Below, piece after piece: positions 10,001-20,200 of a stretch of 22,479 nucleotides of DNA. How positions within the stretch are numbered: position 1 is the stretch's first letter; each line of letters starts with the position of its first letter. The stretch covers positions 7,372-29,850 of the forward strand of contig BDDC01001267.1 in assembly GCA_001662425.1 (NCBI GenBank), written 5' to 3'. The notes under the pieces were generated by a model. It searched no databases. It worked only from the letters and a program-made list of their open reading frames with translations, and was not told where the DNA came from. Position numbers and translations under genes: made by a program. Source of the stretch: Chlamydomonas sphaeroides. Lineage: Eukaryota > Chlorophyta > Chlorophyceae > Chlamydomonadales > Chlamydomonadaceae.

Positions 10001-11205
10001 TGCTGCCGTGACCTGGTGCACCCCTTCCCCTGCCAGGCGAGTACTACGAGGAGATGCGGGAGTTCCACACACACCTGCCCCGGTGAGGCTCCTGGCGCGC
10101 TGCTGCAAGGGCCGCCGGCCGTGCAGGACACAGACACCCGCTGCGCTAGGCCGGCCCGGCTCCCACCTGCTTTCCCGCTCCGGACGGCGAACTGCTGCAC
10201 CCCAGCAGCGCTACACCTGCCGACACGCTGGCCCTAGGCGCCCGGCCCTCGCTGCGCCCGCCCCTTCCCCCGCAGGCTGCTTGCGCGCGACGGCGTGTAC
10301 TCGTTCTTCAACGGCCTCGCCTCCGACAACATTTTCTTCCACATGGTGCGTCGCGGCCAGGGCCCATGCCGCGCACTGGGTCGCAATGGGGGGCTCGTGA
10401 CTTGGCACGCGGCCCGGGGGCTGAGCCTGGGGTGGAGCGGCCAGTGCTGTGTGGCCCGCGCGCTGCGGCCCTGCGGTGTGGGTGGCGGTGACCTTAAGCA
10501 TGCCCAGATTGGGCCCGGCCCAAGGACACGCGGGATGCAGTTTTCTGCGTTGGCGCACTCGCATGCGCGCCTCCCACCCGCTTTGACGTACCCGCGAACG
10601 TGCCTTATGCCTCACTTGCTGCCGTACTCCAGCAACCACACTCATCGCGGCCTGTCCCTTCCCCACGCCCCGCCGGCCCCGGCATCCCCCCAGGTGTACT
10701 GCCGGCTCATCTCACTGGAGCTGTCGGCCAAGGGCCTGGAGGTCGAGTACGAGCAGGTGCCGGTGGGCAGCCTGGGCGACGACGTGTGGCAGGTGCGCCT
10801 GCGCGAGCGGCAGCCGCTGGCAACAACGCGGCCCGGATCGCGAACCCGTTGGCGTCACTGCGTGGTGTAGCGCGCTTGTGTGTCCCGCGACCAGTAGTGG
10901 GCCCCGGCCCTGCTGAATCTGGCCTGGTCGGACTGAGAAGCGTGCTGGCGTTGGGAGCCGTGGCTGCGGGCCTGTTGCGGGGCGCCGGCTGCTGCCCCGC
11001 GGGGAGCAGGCCAAACGAGCTTCCGGCTGAAACGCGTTGCTGCGGCCCTGTGGCTTCTTGCTGCTGTTGCCCCTCGCAGGGCGTGCGCACTAAGTACTGG
11101 CACTTCGAGTCCTACTTCCTGCCGCGCGTCACGCACGAAGCGCCGCTGCCCGTGGTCGCGGAGGACGAGGCCGAGGGGACTGCGGAGGGAGCCGAGGCCT
11201 TGTGA
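7071..11205 (+). CDS. RMT2: Arginine N-methyltransferase 2-like protein (ankyrin repeats plus SAM methyltransferase)
   Basis: RMT2-type enzymes monomethylate the delta nitrogen of arginine (type IV; in yeast the known substrate is ribosomal protein L12) using S-adenosylmethionine. Eleven exons fit with consistent phases: 7071-7171, 7329-7483, 7755-7819, 8222-8348, 8665-8942, 9271-9387, 9760-9820, 10037-10082, 10276-10345, 10694-10792 and 11080-11205. They total 1245 nt, or 414 residues, almost the length of yeast Rmt2. Residues 1 to about 115 are ankyrin-type (GVSPLMKAAEGGHTGVVSAL, then GEYAMGGGHQEAVDMLLDF). The conserved linker AELVLGALQ follows, then VMMGWERPLM, a low-complexity Ala/Gly/Gln insert (about 172-222), SAM motif I VLNVGFGLGIVDEAMQ (about 227-242), HTIVEAHPDVYDHM, YDGIFFDTYGEYYEEMREFH, DGVYSFFNGLASDN and the C-terminal VRTKYWHFESYFLP. 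Each segment matches RMT2 in order. The ATG at 7071 leads directly into the first ankyrin helix. Intron 3 appears to use a GC donor. Confidence 0.93.
7820..8221 (+). other. Probable GC-AG intron (intron 3 of RMT2)
   Basis: Joining CAG at 7819 to GCC at 8222 gives DFAVQAELVLG, which keeps the length seen between the last ankyrin helix and the AELVL segment in RMT2 proteins. The donor would then be CAG|GCGAGC, with a perfect exon-side CAG but GC instead of GT. A GT lies six bases earlier (GCA|GTGCAG) and also keeps the frame but deletes two residues. Confidence 0.6.
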
Positions 11206-11559
11206 GCAGCTTGTGCTGGGTTGTGCTGGGTCAGGAGGCCTTCTAGCTGGGTTGAACGCCACGGAGGGCGGGGGTGTCCAGGAGAGAAACAAGGCACGCG
11301 AAGTGAGGTTGTGAGGATCGGCTGCATGCGTTTGCAAGGATTGTGAGTCTTGCGGCCGACTCATGGTGCTGGCCAAGCCCACTTGGTTGATGCCGTGGTG
11401 CCTGATGTCTGTGAGTCTGGAGGCCGGCAGGGGCCGGGTGGGGGACGGGGCGTGAGGGTTCTCGTACTCGTGTCACGGAGCCGCGCAGATCACAGATGGC
11501 TCATATTTTGTTCGACAACCTCCAGGCTGATCTAGGTCGAGCACACACAGCAGCTGAAA

Positions 11560-13857
11560 ATGGGGGCTGTAACTGGCGCGCTGGATGCCGTCTTCCTTCT
11601 CTACTTCATCATCCATGTTCCAACGACGCTGCTAGTTGATTCACAGTCAGGTGATTCCGCAGCGTGGGGCACGCTTCACAAGGCAGCTCGGCGGCTTAGC
11701 CCGCGCAATTGCGAGCGAGCTGCAGCGCCAGCAACGCAGCCCCTCGCGCTGCGTAAGCATCGCGATCAGCATACGACTCGCAGTCTCGCTCGGGAAGTTC
11801 TCGCCAGCGCACACACCTTGGCAAGACCCCACGATCCCCGCTCGCATCGCCGCATCGCATACCGCTGCCCGGTCCCGCAGTGCTGCCGGCAGAGTACTTC
11901 CCACCGTGGGCACGGGACATGCTGCAGTGGCACATCAAGGTCAACGGTGACCACCTGGTGCGCCGGCAACTGCCCACCTTCGGCGTGCCTGCGGCGTGTC
12001 GCGCCTGTCCCGTGCGGCTGGGGCTGTACCCGCGCCTGCCGAGGCCTGCGGACGTAACACAGGGTTGTGGCCGCATACCTTGTGGCATTATCCTAGGCAC
12101 ATGGCGTGCGCCACCCAGGCAGGCCAGGGGCGTCGTGTCGATGTAGGACGTCCGCCGCCAGGGCCATGCTTGTGGCGCAACCAGCGCGCTTCCACAGCGG
12201 CCCATGCCTGATGCATGTTGGGTACTCCTTCAGGGCCAGTAGAGCGACCAGTGCGGCCTACACCTGACGAATCTGATCGCGTTATTCGTCGGCGCCTACG
12301 CGCGGCCCCTGCAGGTTGACACCAACCCGCTCTGGTTCAAGAGCCTGGTGTGGTGCGAGACCCTCCTGCAGGTGCGCGCCGCCAGCGCAGCGCTGGACCT
12401 TTGCTTCATTAAGGGCGCATCAGTGGGCACAGTGCAACATGGTCGTCGCTCCCGGAGGGTTGCGGATAAACTTGACCCCGCACAGGGTTGACACAGGGTT
12501 CATCGGCGTCGTCACAGGGGCGGCCACACGGCATGCGGACGTGGCGCACCCGCCGCAGCTCGGCTTGCTGCGCTGCTCAGTTCAGCCGCCACCTCCTTCC
12601 GCCGCTCGCTCCCGCAGCTGCCCTTCTTCTTCGTGGCCACCTACGCCTTCCTGAAGCGCGCCAACTGGATCCGCATCCCCTGCATCGTATACGGCGCCCA
12701 CGTGGCCACCACCATGGTCCCCATCCTGGCCGACATCCTGCTCAGGTGGGCCAGCCCAGGGGTCTCCCCTGGGCCAGCCAGGCGGCGGGGCGGCCGTAGC
12801 GGTACAGCGTTGCAGCGTCGCAGCGCCACAGCGCCGCCGTGTCACATTCCCAATATCGCCTCAAGGTTGCAGCGTCGCCGAGCCGTTGTACAGCCGATGG
12901 CAGCGGCGCAGCGCTGCAGCGCGATACCGCTGTTGCGTCGCAGCGTTGCACTGCCTTAGGGTCACACTCGCCTGAGCGCCGCATCGCCTCGGCGTCACAT
13001 GGGCATGCTGAGCGTCGCAGCACTGCCCTGCGCACGGCCGCAACGTTGCTGATCAGCAAGTGTCGCCACGTCGCCTCGCCGCCGTGCTTCCACGCCTCCA
13101 CGTAGCCTCACCACCGCGCCGCCATGTCTCCGTGCCTCTGTGCGGCCGGGCCTCCGCGCCTCCGAGCATCCGTGCATCCGCGCCTCCGTGCGGCCGCGCC
13201 TCCGCGCCTCCGCGCCTCCGCACCGCTGCATCGCCGTGTTGCATCATCTCAGTGTCGCACTGCCTTGGCATCACATCGCGTCAGCGTCACAGGGACCGCA
13301 TACCGCACTGCCGCACCGCCGCAGCGCTGCAGCGCCGCAGCATTGCAGCGTCGCCGCTTTGCCGCGCTTCCCTACCGCCGCACCTCCTCGTTGCCGCGCT
13401 TCCTACCGCCGCGCCTCCTCGTTGCCGCTCCGCCGCATCACTGCGTGGCCGTTCCACATCATGCCAGCGTCGCGCTGTCTTATCGTCGCATCACGCCAGC
13501 TTCGCGTTGGCTTAGCGGCGCAGCACCTTACTTGCCGATATAGCGCCCCAGTGCCTCGATGCCGCAGCGATGCAGCACCGCAGAAGCCCTCGCGGTTGCA
13601 CGCTGTGGCGGTGGCCGCCCATAACTCGCCAGCACCTGCCTGTGCGCTCCCGGCAGCGCCGTACCCACGACACGAACCCTGGGCCCCTCCCCCGCAGCCC
13701 CCAGTCCGGCCCCAAGCGCCACACGCTGGCCGCCATCTACGTGCCCTACCTCCTCATCCCGCTGCTGCTGGTGCTGCGTATGGGCGCCGCCGACAAGCCC
13801 TTCGCTGAGGGCAGCGGCAGCAGCCGCCGCCGCAAGTCCAAGGGCAAGGCGCAGTGA
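11560..13857 (+). CDS. TMEM97 / sigma-2 receptor-like EXPERA-domain membrane protein
   Basis: TMEM97 proteins are four-helix ER membrane proteins of the EXPERA family, which binds sterols or other small ligands. Five exons fit exactly: 11560-11650, 11881-11957, 12315-12371, 12618-12745 and 13698-13857, giving 170 residues (human protein 176). The product aligns along its whole length with animal TMEM97: MGAVTGALDAVFLLYFIIHV, VLPAEYFPPWARDMLQWH, PLWFKSLVWCETLLQLPFF, ATYAFLKRANWIRIPCIVYG, HVATTMVPILADIL and LAAIYVPYLLIPLLL. Asp27 and Glu71 fall where human Asp29 and Glu73, the acidic residues of the ligand pocket, are found. The C-terminus is basic and ends KGKAQ, which fits a KxKxx ER-retrieval signal. 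All donors are GT (CAG|GTGATT, CTG|GTGCGC, CAG|GTGCGC, AG|GTGGGC) and all acceptors GCAG. Intron 4 is 952 bp and repeat-rich. The start lies 354 bp after the RMT2 stop. Confidence 0.93.
11568..11572 (+). terminator. TGTAA inside TMEM97-like exon 1, possible RMT2 polyadenylation signal
   Basis: I find no TGTAA between the RMT2 stop (11205) and this one, which lies 8 bases into the next gene's coding sequence (codons GCT GTA ACT). If RMT2 uses it, the two transcripts overlap. RMT2 may equally use a variant signal. Confidence 0.25.
12746..13697 (+). repeat. Degenerate GC-rich tandem repeats filling intron 4 of the TMEM97-like gene
   Basis: The intron holds several blocks of short imperfect repeats: CAGCGTTGCAGCGTCGCAGC-like units around 12800-12960, CGCCTCCG units (period about 8-9) around 13130-13225, CGCAGCGCTGCAGCG units around 13320-13360, and a 32/31-bp tandem pair at 13361-13392 and 13393-13423. 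The pattern leaves open frames on both strands that read as Arg/Ala/Ser/Pro repeats; these are by-products of the repeats, not genes. Confidence 0.8.
13361..13423. repeat. Tandem duplication, two 31-32 bp copies
   Basis: Copies 13361-13392 and 13393-13423 both begin GCCGCGCTTCC and end CCTCCTCGTT. They differ by one base of length and one substitution. Confidence 0.8.
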
Positions 13858-13887
13858 TGGCAGGAAGAGTTCCAAGGGCAAGGCGCA
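13837..13887. repeat. 17-bp direct repeat spanning the TMEM97-like stop codon
   Basis: TCCAAGGGCAAGGCGCA occurs at 13837-13853, where it encodes the basic C-terminus, and again at 13871-13887 in the 3' untranslated region. The offset of 34 bp puts the second copy in a different frame. It looks like a local duplication. Confidence 0.8.
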
Positions 13888-14125
13888 CGGTGTAGCGAGC
13901 GATGACGCGCAGCGGCGGCTGGTGGCCCGCGGGCGCTCAGGCCTTGAGCGGAGGTACGGGGTATGGTCTTGGCCTCCTGTTGGGCCGTCTGCGTGCCTCG
14001 TGGGCCGTGGGATGGCAGTAGCTGTGCGCGCCTGGCCCGAGGTAGCTCAACACATCGATCAACTGAGAAGCTTGCTCACACTGTGGCGCGCTGCGCGCTA
14101 GAGCTCGCCTCACTTTTGACTTCGT

Positions 14126-14181
14126 TTCAGCTGGTTGATGATTCAGCTGGTTGATGATTGGTGGTTTCAGCTGGTTGATGG
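14126..14181. repeat. Short tandem repeat TTCAGCTGGTTGATGA, three copies
   Basis: Copies lie at 14126-14141, 14142-14157 and 14166-14181, the last with one mismatch after an 8-bp spacer. They are in the presumed 3' untranslated region of the TMEM97-like gene. CAGCTG E-box palindromes recur in each unit. Confidence 0.8.
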
Positions 14182-14371
14182 TTGGTAAAGCCTTTGTTTG
14201 TGGTTCGTCATCCGCGGCGCAGCCCTCCCGCTTGGCCGTGCGAAGGGGCGGTGCCCCTGGACGGCATAGCAGCGCGCAGCTGCTTCCCTGCAGGCAGTAG
14301 GTGGGCGGCTGCTGCCTGCTTTGGCAGGGACCAGCCGCGTGCAACGAGCCTGGATGCGGTGTCAGGCGGTC

Positions 14372-14376
14372 TGTAA
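14372..14376 (+). terminator. Candidate polyadenylation signal TGTAA for the TMEM97-like gene
   Basis: This is the first TGTAA after the stop at 13857, implying a 3' untranslated region of about 515 nt. Confidence 0.4.
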
Positions 14377-17258
14377 CACTGATGGGTTGCCAACCCTGGG
14401 GCGTCGTGCTGGGCATAACGCCAGACAGCGCGTGGTTGTGATGAAGTGCCTCCTGTGCAATGGGAAGGCATCGAACGTGCGCTGGCTGCCAGCACATGCA
14501 ACCGTCGTCGGCCAACTTCAGGGGTTCAGGTCAAAGTGGTTACAGGTTCGGAAACGCACTCCACAAGAGGATACGCCAGGAGCCAGAGGCTGCCATGGGC
14601 CGCGCCGTGCGGCTGCAGGGTCCATTCATCAGGGTCGCAGCGCGGCAGGGATTGCAGCGCAGGGTGGGGCGCGGGTTGGGGCGCACGTCGGAGGAGCACA
14701 GGTCGGAGCGGTCTTCAGGGGCAGGGAGTGACCTCCGGAAACCTGTTTTCGGCGCAGCCACTCACGCGCGCACATCATAACTCTGTCAGCGCAACCACCC
14801 ACTCAGACATAGAAGCGCACATCGAAGGCCAGTGCAGCGCAACAGCCGGCCTCAGCACAGCACACACGCGTCCAGGGACACCACAGCGCGTCTATCTATC
14901 ACGGCACGGACCGCCAGGCACACCAGCCAGACATCGGAGTCTATGCCATTGCCACTCTCATCCGCGGCCGACGCGTCGGATGCGAAGTCTTGGTTTGAGC
15001 CGGGTAGGCGACACCCGGCGGCCCACGAAACACAACCCGGTCGACCACCGACGCAGCCAGGAAGTGCGGGTCGGGCGCGACCACGTCCTAGCTAGCTACC
15101 CCCGCGGTGGCGCATGAAGAGCCGCCAACGACATGCAGCGGCCTCAACCAGAGCCCCCACCTGAGCCCCTGCCGTGTGCGCCGCACCGCCGGCGGCGAGG
15201 CAAGGTGCGTGGCTCCTCGATAGGGCCTGGCACAGCAACTGGCGGCCCCGACCCATGGCGGCCACACCTGCCAGGCACGCGAAACCCCCACGCCGGATGC
15301 CGCGTCCCTCGTGCTGCCACACCAGCCAGAAGTGCACGCGAGCGAACGCCTGCAGCTCACACCCGCGGCGGGGGCCATACCAAGCCTGTTGACGTTACGC
15401 AGGCGCAGAAACATAACGCACGGCCACAACTAGTGCTCACGCGGCCCCCCGGCGGTCCGTCGCTTCCACGCACGGACACCGCGCAGCACGCCCCTCCGCA
15501 GCGGTCAATCTATGCATGACGAACCAGCAGCCGAAGCCGAACAGCGGCGATGCCAATCATGCTCCTAAATCTGCGGCAAGCCCTGTTTCCCTTCGACCGC
15601 TGTGTTGAACGGCGCCCTGCCGGGTTCACCCTGCGCTGTACACGCAGCCCGCCAGCCCCTGGGTGACGGCCCGCTGCCTCACCTCACACACACACAGCTA
15701 GCTGCGCCCCAACAGCTCCCCAGCCCAGGTGCCATTGCTCCAGGCCGCCGAACGCCCTGGCCGCACGACCCGCCGTCCGCCTGCAAAGCCAGGGCCGCTG
15801 CGCCCTGGGGTGGCCTCTTCCACACACCAACTTCCACACAGCATGATTGCCAGGAGGCCGGTCTGGCTGGCGCGGGGCCTCGCAGCAGGCCCAAGCAGGG
15901 CTGCAGCATAGGCCGCGCCAAGAGCCGGCTCGGGGCCGCAGCGCTCTAGCAGATGAGCTGACACTAGGTCGAGCTTGCTCGACGGTCTCTCGGTACCCAG
16001 GACTGCACAGCATGATTGACGACATGTACGTCATCGCGAAGCCGGCGGCAGTGAAGGCCAGCGTCTGAAGCTGCCGCTCGGCAACCCGTTCCAGCTCTGG
16101 ACTTCCACGATCACCGCCGTGCTCGCCACCGACTTGCTGACGCGCACACAGCCCTCGGATGCCCTTGCGTCTGGTCATGGACGCCGGCGCGGCCCTGACC
16201 GCGGCCCCACCGCGACCGGTGGGCCTATCGGCAGCCTTTTGATGCCAGTGCACCAGCCTTGGCGGGGCTCGCTACCGCCGCGCCGCTGCAGTGGCGGCTG
16301 CTGCTGCGGCCGCGTCCTTGCCCTCCTGGTCCTCCCTGCGTTCGCGCGTCCTCATCTCGCTCAAGCCCGCGTCCAACATGTCCACGTCCATCCATGCGGT
16401 CCAGCTCGCTGGCAGCGAGAGGCTGAGGAGTGCCGCTGCCCGTCACTCAGCGGGGGGGGGCAGCGGTGCTCTTTTGGGTGCGCCAGTCCTGGACCACGCC
16501 CTACCAAACCACGACACACACCACCCCGCAATCCCAAGCGCACGCCAGGGTCAGATAAAGCCAGTACCACGTGATGAGCAGACACTACAGCAGGGCATAG
16601 GTACCCACAGTCAGTAGAGGTCCAGCCACATAAGCGCAATACACAACATACGTCATTCAATCCGCACGACAGAATCTGACGACGCACAGCAACCGCGCAG
16701 CGAGGCAAGCAAGACCCGCCACCCGAAGCCAGCGCACACTGTACTGACCGTTACCCCCGCCGGAACAGGCTGACAGACCCCTGGCATAGACTGATTTCAA
16801 TTGTAACGGTAGCCGCACATAGACCATACCATTCCACAACATGGACGCGTGTGACCGCGCCAGCGTGCCGCATCTTTGTGGTCAGGTGCGGGCTTGGGCG
16901 GCCACGGACAAAGCATCCACGGTCCAACGGCCACCAGCCACGCACGCCCCTCGCCGACAGGGCACACCGCACTCAGCAACAGCGCAGCAGCGGCAAAGCT
17001 TTGAGCCACACACAGCCGAACGCAGCAACCGCAATATTAGTTAGTATATGCGAAGCAAAGGTACGTCACCCTACAGCACTCAGGCCCAGCGCCTGCAGCT
17101 ACCAACAAACCGTAGCGGTGTATGTAAAGCCCACGTGCCGAGCGTACAGGCCGCCGCTTTCCAGGTATCACATATAGTTTCTCCCACCTCTCCTATCTCC
17201 ATGTCACACCACCCCTGCCTCGGTGCACAACCTAGCCCCACCACCAGCCCACATGGCC
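14377..17258. other. No supported gene (about 2.9 kb); part is probably 3' UTR of the minus-strand membrane-protein gene
   Basis: I see no recognisable domain or phase-matched exon chain. Open frames on both strands are rich in Arg, His, Thr, Ser and Pro with no codon bias. Plus-strand TGTAA motifs occur near 16803 and 17124. No TTACA (minus-strand TGTAA) was found between about 16000 and 17258, so the 3' end of the membrane-protein gene could not be placed. A run of nine G lies at 16452-16460. Confidence 0.5.
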
Positions 17259-20200
17259 TTAGTCCTCTTTGCCCGCCTTGGCCATCGCCGGCAGAGTCCC
17301 TCTGCTGCCGCCGGCGCCTGCGGCCACGCCGCCGACCCGCTGCTGCCGATCGCGCACCTGCGGCCTGCCCTGCCCGGCGCCGCCGGCGCGCCACCAGCAC
17401 AGGCGCAGGTAGCAGTGCACGACGACGGTGGTGGCCAGGGCGGTCGCCTCCACGCGCGCCGCCATGACCAGGGTGCGGGCCGAGGGCGGCCAGGCGGCGG
17501 CGCCGGTGCCGTGCACGTCAACCTCCAGCAGGTAGGCGTTGAGCGGCAGCCGCAAGCAGCCGTGCGCCAGCGCCGCCAGCGGGGAGAGCTGCGGCGGCAG
17601 GGGAAAGGGGGGAGGCCGTGCCGTTGTGAGCGCGCATGGGGCAGGGCAGGCCTTGCGTGCAGGTAGGGGCGAGAGCCAGGCTGCCGCTGCAGCTGACCGG
17701 CGGCAGCTGTCGGCGTGTCGCAGGGACCTCTCTGCCAGCAGCACAGCGCAGCAGCAGCAGCTGCTGCCACAGCCCCGACCCTCAACACCCAAACCAGGGC
17801 CACACCCCGGCACCGCACCAGGCAGATTGCGGGTAGGATGAGTCCCTCCATCGCCACAGCGCCCCAGCCGGAGCGGTACGACGCCGTCCCCGACGTCTCG
17901 GCGCGCCAGCCCAGCGACCCCAGCACCTTGGCCGCCAGCGCCACGCAGTACCGCGGCAGCCGGCCCGCTGCCGCCAGCGCGCGCCAGCGGCGCCCCGGCA
18001 GCAGCAGCAGCGCGGCGACGGCGAGCAGCGAAGGGCCGACGCGCAGCGCGAGCAGCGCCGCCGAGGTTAGCGGCAGGGTCTGGCGGCCGCGGTACAGCAC
18101 CGCGGCCATGGCCAGCAGCTCCGTCCACACGCTGCGCGGCGGGGAGACGGGGGGCCGAGGGCAGCCTGAGGGGAGGTGCGGGGCTGAGCAGGCAGGGCAT
18201 GCGCAGGTCCTGGGGCTGCAGGATGGCTGGGAATGCGGGGTGGCGAGGAGCTTGGGGTGCAGCGCTTCGCAGCCACAGCATTGAGGCGGGGGTGGGGGCA
18301 GCCAGGACAGGACAGGCAAGTGCACGACGGCCGCAAAGCCGTGGCTCCCCAGCCATTCTCCCGTTCCTAGACCTGCGCATCCACAAGCTCTGACCACGCG
18401 GTCCCCGCACCACCACAACACACCGGCCCTCCGCGAGCCTCACATAAGCGGCGCCTGCGCGGCCGTCCACTGCGCCGCGTACCCCCGGAACGCGGCCGCC
18501 TGCTCCGGCGGCTCCCGCACCAGGCCCAGCGTCAGACCCAGCGCCCGGCCAAGCAGCCGCAGCAGCGGGCCCCTGCCGCCGCGCCGCAGCGAGCGCCCCT
18601 CAGCACTGCCACTGTCCACGGCATCGGTGCCAGCGCAGGCGCCGTCAGTACCGCAGCCGTCGCATGCCGAGGCGGCCTCCGCCAGCAGCTCGCCGGCGCG
18701 CCAACGTACGCGCTCGGCCGTCAGGCTGCAGCCCAAGAGCTCGATGTACGACGCCACGTGCTGGCTCATGGCGTGTACGATTGAGATCGGCACGGTGCCG
18801 TATAGTACAGATCCCAGTTCGTACAGCAGGGTCCCGACTGGGTCGCCGTCGGCGAGGTTGGGCGCCAGCGGCTCGGGCGCGGCGACGGCTGCGGCGGCGG
18901 CGGCGGCGGCGAGGCCGGCGGCGGCCAGACGTGACGGCGGTGCTGCCCTGGCGGCGGCGGGGACGAGGCCCGCGGCGGCCGCCAGCTCGGCGGCGAGCGG
19001 CTGGTCGGCAAGCGGCATCAGCAGCACGGGAAGAACAGCGAAAGGGCGGCCATCGTAGCGAATGTCAACCTGCAGTCGGCCCGGCAGGGTAGGTGCAGGC
19101 GCAGGGGCAGGGCAGGGCAGGGCGGATATTTGGATATTACCAGGGTGGGTCTGCGCTCAATGAGGGCACGGGGCCTCAGGCCGCCGCCTGGCCGTTCTAC
19201 AAGCACCCGGTACGGCACCAAAGGCAGGTGTCCGCCTCACCAGCGCAACGCCCGGCTCCACGCCATGGCCTGCCGCCAGCGTCAGCTCCAGCGCCATACC
19301 CCTGCCGCCGTCGTTGTCTCTGTCCCGGCCTCCGGCCCCAGCCGCAGCCGCGCCACCGCCAGCGCCCCGCTGCACGCCCTCGGCTGCGGCGCCGTCCCGG
19401 CCGCCCTGCAGCGGCCTGACCAGGGCAGGCAGGTAGCGGCCGCGGGACCGGAGCAGCACCTCCAGCTCCTGGCTTGGGCCCTTGCCCGCCGCTTGCTCGT
19501 CGCCGGCGGGGCCCGGGGACGCCGGAGCCTGCGGCAGCGCCAGGCTGAGCTACATGCTGATACCGCTAGCGGAGGAGGCGGCGACAGCCCCAGCCGTCAG
19601 CTCGGCCATGGGCAGCACCAGCACGCGCGGTGTCAGCTGCCGCACACCGGGAAAGGGCCTCCGCGGAGCTGCGCATCTCCTCCCGGCCGCGGCGGCGGTG
19701 CCGCCGCCGACGGCAGCGACGAAGACGTCGATGCCGCCGGCGAAGTCGGCGGCACCGCCGTCACGCAGCGCCGCTCGCAGTGCCGCCACCACCTGCTGCT
19801 GAAGCGCCTGCGGCAGCTCCCCAGCGCTGCTGCCGTCACCGCCGCCGGTGCCGTACTCCTGGCTGCACTGGCCGTCATCCACAAGTGCGTTGCCGTACGT
19901 CAGGTCATACGTGTCGACGTCGAGCACCAGCTCGATGCAGCCGCTCCGTACGTAAGCGGCCGCCAGGTGGGAGCCTGATCGGGCAGCGAAGGCGGTCGGC
20001 CGTGCCTAAGCGACAGGACGCCGGATACGGAGTTGCCAGACACGACCAGACCGTAGCTGCGGCCAACAATGGCAGCAAACGCGCACCCACCTCCCCACGC
20101 CGCTAGCCTGGGCTCCACTTGACAGCCCCCATAGCCCGTCCCAGCTCGCGTCGCCAAACGGCCGCGCCAGGCTGCATTGCTGCATCGCAAGCGCATCCGC

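Noticed and set aside
12742..13543. Open frames on both strands across intron 4 of the TMEM97-like gene
   Set aside because: They are translations of short GC-rich repeats, and the exons on either side splice cleanly across them.
16405..16425. Plus-strand frame reads LAGSERL, as in the kinesin switch II motif
   Set aside because: The key Asp before the motif is Gln, and neither a P-loop nor an SSRSH segment is found around it. Codon use is mixed. A chance match is the simplest explanation.
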